DNA of 64,000 nt from CAYMUC01 sp964471865. Lineage in GTDB: Bacteria; Actinomycetota; Acidimicrobiia; Acidimicrobiales; Ilumatobacteraceae. Of this stretch, positions 61,147-64,000 are shown one piece after another. Numbering within the stretch: position 1 is the first letter of the stretch; each line of letters begins with the position of its first letter. The notes under the pieces are model-generated. The model was not told the origin of the DNA. It searched no databases and worked only from the letters and a program-made list of their open reading frames with translations. The position numbers were made by a program, and so were the translations under genes. The stretch lies in contig CAYYHU010000001.1 in the NCBI GenBank assembly GCA_964471865.1, forward strand, positions 62,001-126,000, in the 5' to 3' direction.

Positions 61147-62353
61147 TCCGCCGCAACACGGCGAGCCCCACAGCGGCGAAGACGGCACCGCCCAAGAATG
61201 CCGCCCGCTCGTCGGTGGCCGCGACCAAGGGCCCCAGAGCCAGACCTCCAGCGGCGGCACCGACCTCGAAGAACATCGTGAACCCCGCGAGGACCCGAGC
61301 GCGTTCGCGTTCACTCACCGCCCTGACTGCAGCAGCCATCAGCGACGGGTACAACAAGGCGTTGCCGACCGACAACACCACGGTGCCGGCATACAGAGCG
61401 AGCGAACTCGGCCTGATCACCGTCACCACCCCGCCGATGACGAGCAGCGACAACGCCCAGGTCGCAGCCCGGCCGAGTCCGATGCGTTCAGGGACCTTCG
61501 CCAACACGATGCGCAGTACGAGACTGATCGTGGAATAGAGCAGAAACACCAACGCCGATCCCGACAACCCCACCTGATCCACATACGTCGGCACGAACAC
61601 GAAGAACGTCACCACCGACGCGATGCCACACGCGAGAACCAAACCCGGAGCCACCGCGGCGGGATGCACCATTCGTCGGATCCACGAGCCCTCGGTGTCA
61701 CCGGCCCGAGCGGGTTTCTGGTCATCGACTGGTGACCCGACTGGAACATCTCGTCGCGGCCCCGACCAGGCGATGACAGCCGCGGTCGCACACACCAGCG
61801 CCGCAGTCGAGAACGTCCGGGCGTAGCGGCCATCCCCGAGGATCGCTTCGCCGATGATCGGGCCGATACCCAGTCCGCTGAACACAGCGACGGAGAAGTA
61901 ACTCGCACCTTCGGCCCGCCGGTTCGGTGGCGAGAGATCCGCGATCAATGTGGCACCGCCAACGAAGATCGCCGCCTCCCCGATCCCGGTGAGAGCCCGA
62001 AACACGAGCAGTGACACCAGATGGTCCGTCACCGCCAGACCGGCCACCGAGCCGGTGGATACCAGCGCTCCCGACACCATGAGAAAGCGCCGGCCTCGGC
62101 GATCTCCCAGTGCCCCGATCACGGGACGGATGAGGATCGCGGCGATCGAGAACACTGCGGCCTGAGCACCGATCTCGGTTCCTCCGCCCGCGAGTTCATC
62201 CTCGATGAAGACCGACAGGATCGGGTTTTGCATCCCCACGGCCAAGAAATAGACCGCGACGGCCAGGGTGACCACGAAGAAGCGACCCGTGACGAGGCGC
62301 TGGCCAACCTGGGGTTCGAGAGGATGGGCACCGGCCGCAGCCGGCATGGTCAT
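61025..62353 (-). CDS. MFS transporter (12-helix type)
   Basis: A 442-residue transporter with 12 hydrophobic segments. The first helix region is RFFVVTLAVAVYFLAVGMQN and motif A reads GALGDRRGRRFLMV. A central loop of about 35 charged residues follows helix 6. It resembles the drug/sugar exporter side of MFS. ATG 62353 and 62347 are possible starts, 13 bp past the acyl-CoA dehydrogenase stop, so the two are probably co-transcribed. The Pro/Ala/Glu-rich tail overlaps the convergent exporter gene. Confidence 0.9.
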   Translation of the reverse strand: MTMPAAAGAHPLEPQVGQRLVTGRFFVVTLAVAVYFLAVGMQNPILSVFIEDELAGGGTEIGAQAAVFSIAAILIRPVIGALGDRRGRRFLMVSGALVSTGSVAGLAVTDHLVSLLVFRALTGIGEAAIFVGGATLIADLSPPNRRAEGASYFSVAVFSGLGIGPIIGEAILGDGRYARTFSTAALVCATAAVIAWSGPRRDVPVGSPVDDQKPARAGDTEGSWIRRMVHPAAVAPGLVLACGIASVVTFFVFVPTYVDQVGLSGSALVFLLYSTISLVLRIVLAKVPERIGLGRAATWALSLLVIGGVVTVIRPSSLALYAGTVVLSVGNALLYPSLMAAAVRAVSERERARVLAGFTMFFEVGAAAGGLALGPLVAATDERAAFLGGAVFAAVGLAVLRRITLPMLERRAEPAASAPSPPEPQRTDAPEPKRSAGDAPAS

Positions 62354-62366
62354 GACGGTTCCGGTC

Positions 62367-63602
62367 TCAGGAGCCCGTCTGGGGTTCCCTCGGGAGGCCG
62401 AGGACGCGTTCCCCGACGATGTTGCGCTGAATCTGGCTGGTTCCACCCCAGATGGTCTCGGACCGGCTGAAGAAGAACGCCGACATCATCGGGCTGACCG
62501 GATATCCCGGTCGGCGTTGCTCGCGTGCGGTCCCCGGCCATGACGCGCCTGCGCCGGCGTCCACCAGCATCGATTCGGGGCCCAGGATGTCGAGAGCCAG
62601 TTCCATCGCAGCCTTGTGCATCTCGGACCAGAACATCTTGTTGGTGGCTCCGAGTGCCGCAACGGCTGGATCCTTGCGGCCGGCTACCGTCGCCGACAAC
62701 GACCGCAGACCGTTGATCCGCAGGATCTGGATCTTGGTGTAGTACTCCATCAACCGCTGACGAATCCGAGGATCCTCGAGAGTTCCGTTGCGCGTCGCGG
62801 CCGCGACCATCAAGCGGTACTCCTCTTCGAAGCGGCGATAGCCCGTCGTGGCCGACATGCCGCGTTCGAACGCGAGTGTCGAGTTGGCCACCTTCCATCC
62901 GTTGTTGACGCCGCCCACGACATTGTCAGCCGGACACCGAGCATCGGTGAAGAACACCTCGGTGAACTCGGCGGTGCCATCGGGTTGGACGATGCCGCGC
63001 ACCTCGACCCCGGGCTGGCGCATCGGCACGAGGAGATAGGTGATGCCTTTGTGCTTGGGGGCGTCGGTATCGGTCCGGGTCAACAAGAAGCAGTAGTCAG
63101 CATGGTGACCACCCGTGGTCCACACCTTTTGTCCATTGATGATCCATTCGTCACCGTCGAGAACCGCCGAGGTCTTGAGCGACGCGAGGTCACTGCCCGA
63201 GTTCGGTTCGCTGAATCCCTGACACCACCGCACCCGGCCCTTGAGGATGTCGGGGAGGAATCGTTGTTTCTGCTCCTCGGTCCCCCACTGCAACAACGTG
63301 GGTCCCACCAAGGTGTCTCCGAAGAAGTCGGCGCGCATGGGGGCCTTGGCCCGAGCGAATTCCTCGGCGAGCACGACCCCTTGCATCGTGGACAACCCCT
63401 TACCGCCGTATTCGGTCGGCCAGGTCGCGCAGATCCATCCCCCCTCATAGAGCTTGGATGGCCACTGGGCGTTGAACGCCGACCGCTCCTCAGGCGACAT
63501 CTCGAAGTCATCGTCGAACCATCCATCCGGAAGATTCTCCTCGAGCCAACCCCGGATCTCGGCTCGGAACGACTCGGCATCGGAGGGATAGGTCAGGTCC
63601 AT
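62367..63602 (-). CDS. Acyl-CoA dehydrogenase
   Basis: FAD enzyme that desaturates acyl-CoA, 411 residues from ATG 63602. It shows the domain order of the family: helical N-domain (ESFRAEIRGWLEENLPDGW), FAD/substrate strand WCQGFSEPNSGSDLASLKT, WTTGGHHADYCFLLTRT, the helical C-domain, and SRSETIWGGTSQIQRNIVGE near the end. The catalytic Glu is not at the medium-chain position, so a Glu or Asp as in FadE-type steroid/branched-chain enzymes is possible. Next to it is an MFS gene. Confidence 0.93.
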   Translation of the reverse strand: MDLTYPSDAESFRAEIRGWLEENLPDGWFDDDFEMSPEERSAFNAQWPSKLYEGGWICATWPTEYGGKGLSTMQGVVLAEEFARAKAPMRADFFGDTLVGPTLLQWGTEEQKQRFLPDILKGRVRWCQGFSEPNSGSDLASLKTSAVLDGDEWIINGQKVWTTGGHHADYCFLLTRTDTDAPKHKGITYLLVPMRQPGVEVRGIVQPDGTAEFTEVFFTDARCPADNVVGGVNNGWKVANSTLAFERGMSATTGYRRFEEEYRLMVAAATRNGTLEDPRIRQRLMEYYTKIQILRINGLRSLSATVAGRKDPAVAALGATNKMFWSEMHKAAMELALDILGPESMLVDAGAGASWPGTAREQRRPGYPVSPMMSAFFFSRSETIWGGTSQIQRNIVGERVLGLPREPQTGS

Positions 63603-63743
63603 CTCCGTAGTTTGACGTTTCCGCTGCTCACGGGTCCATCCCGGGGCGAAGGGCTCAGACCCAGGCGGGGTGAACGCCACGTTCACACGTCGTTCACAGG
63701 ACGAAAACCGGCGGGCAACAGCATCACGGCACCGTCCTCGCCA

Positions 63744-64000
63744 TGAGTGACGCCTCGCAAGGTCCTGCGCGCCTCCCCGATGCCGAACGAGCTGTCTTGG
63801 CCGTGCTCGTCGATCATGTGGGTCGAGTCGTCACCCGACGAGAGCTCGCCCGCCTCGCCGGGCTGGCGGATCGAAGCCAACGTCGCTGCGATGCTGCGCT
63901 CGTCGTGGTACGGCGACTCCTCGGCGCCGATCGGGTTGTGACGGTGAGGGGTCGCGGGTGGATGCTCGACCCTTCAGCGCTCGATGACGCCCGTGAACTC
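63744..64000 (+). CDS. Winged-helix (OmpR/PhoB C-terminal-like) regulator, cut by window edge
   Basis: 85 residues are visible and the frame is open at the right edge. They match the Trans_reg_C winged helix: LPDAERAVLAVLVDHVGRVV, TRRELARLAGLADRSQRRCD, ALVVVRRLLGADRVVTVRGR and GWML. No receiver domain precedes it, since the ATG begins only eleven residues upstream, so this is either a stand-alone regulator or an N-terminal DNA-binding domain of a larger protein. The 141-bp gap upstream holds no gene. Confidence 0.75.

Overview
The window is GC-rich and densely coded. It most resembles a chromosomal segment of an actinomycete of the class Acidimicrobiia; that class assignment is an inference from gene content and synteny. 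The supporting signs are a fused KorA plus KorB 2-oxoacid:ferredoxin oxidoreductase, a mycothiol-dependent-isomerase-type protein, an M48 protease with a DUF2510 tail, a HAIR operator for HspR in front of an Hsp20 gene, an LppM-like lipoprotein, and the actinobacterial gene order argS-lysA-hom-thrC-rho-rpmE and glyA-wecA-atp. No insertion sequence, CRISPR array, prophage or origin was seen.

Layout. 1-4.9 kb: the 5' end of an S9 peptidase (minus) diverges from glpX. Next comes a three-gene run: a redox protein whose only UGA falls exactly where the family has its active-site Cys (a probable selenoprotein), an alpha/beta hydrolase that has lost its nucleophile Ser, and a PEP-synthase/rifampin-phosphotransferase-like enzyme. 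5.0-16.8 kb (minus): rpiB-glyA-wecA-atpZ-atpI-atpB-atpE-atpF'-atpF-atpH-atpA-atpG-atpD-atpC plus a trailing SDR. 16.8-20.9 kb (plus): an SCP-x-type thiolase and a dipeptidyl-peptidase-IV-like enzyme fused to a TerB-like domain. 20.9-22.8 kb (minus): prfA-prmC. 22.9-47.5 kb: mostly accessory genes, including Hsp20, an O-methyltransferase, a DUF192 lipoprotein, korAB, several SDRs, LppM, HtpX-like M48, exonuclease III, a GH130 plus glycosyltransferase pair, ATP-grasp, fructosamine kinase, an alkylsulfatase-like MBL enzyme and a TetR-controlled Rieske oxygenase operon. 47.5-56.6 kb (minus): argS-lysA-hom-thrC-rho-rpmE plus an unknown gene, with tRNA-Arg(CCG) divergent from argS. 56.8-64 kb: a sortase-signal protein, a GDT1-type cation exporter, Ogt, two MFS transporters, an acyl-CoA dehydrogenase, and a winged-helix regulator cut by the window edge.

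How it fits together. The minus strand carries three blocks (argS...rpmE, prfA-prmC, rpiB-glyA-wecA-atp) in the order in which they form one continuous cluster in many actinobacteria. Here they are separated by about 25 kb and 4 kb of other genes. Regulation is compact: many genes have a TANNNT -10 box 6-7 nt before the start codon, which suggests leaderless mRNAs. At 425-434 the two opposed -10 boxes overlap in one GGTACC palindrome. Convergent genes often overlap at their 3' ends, by up to 122 bp. The most striking item is the probable selenoprotein at 1513-2061, which ordinary gene callers would split or truncate.
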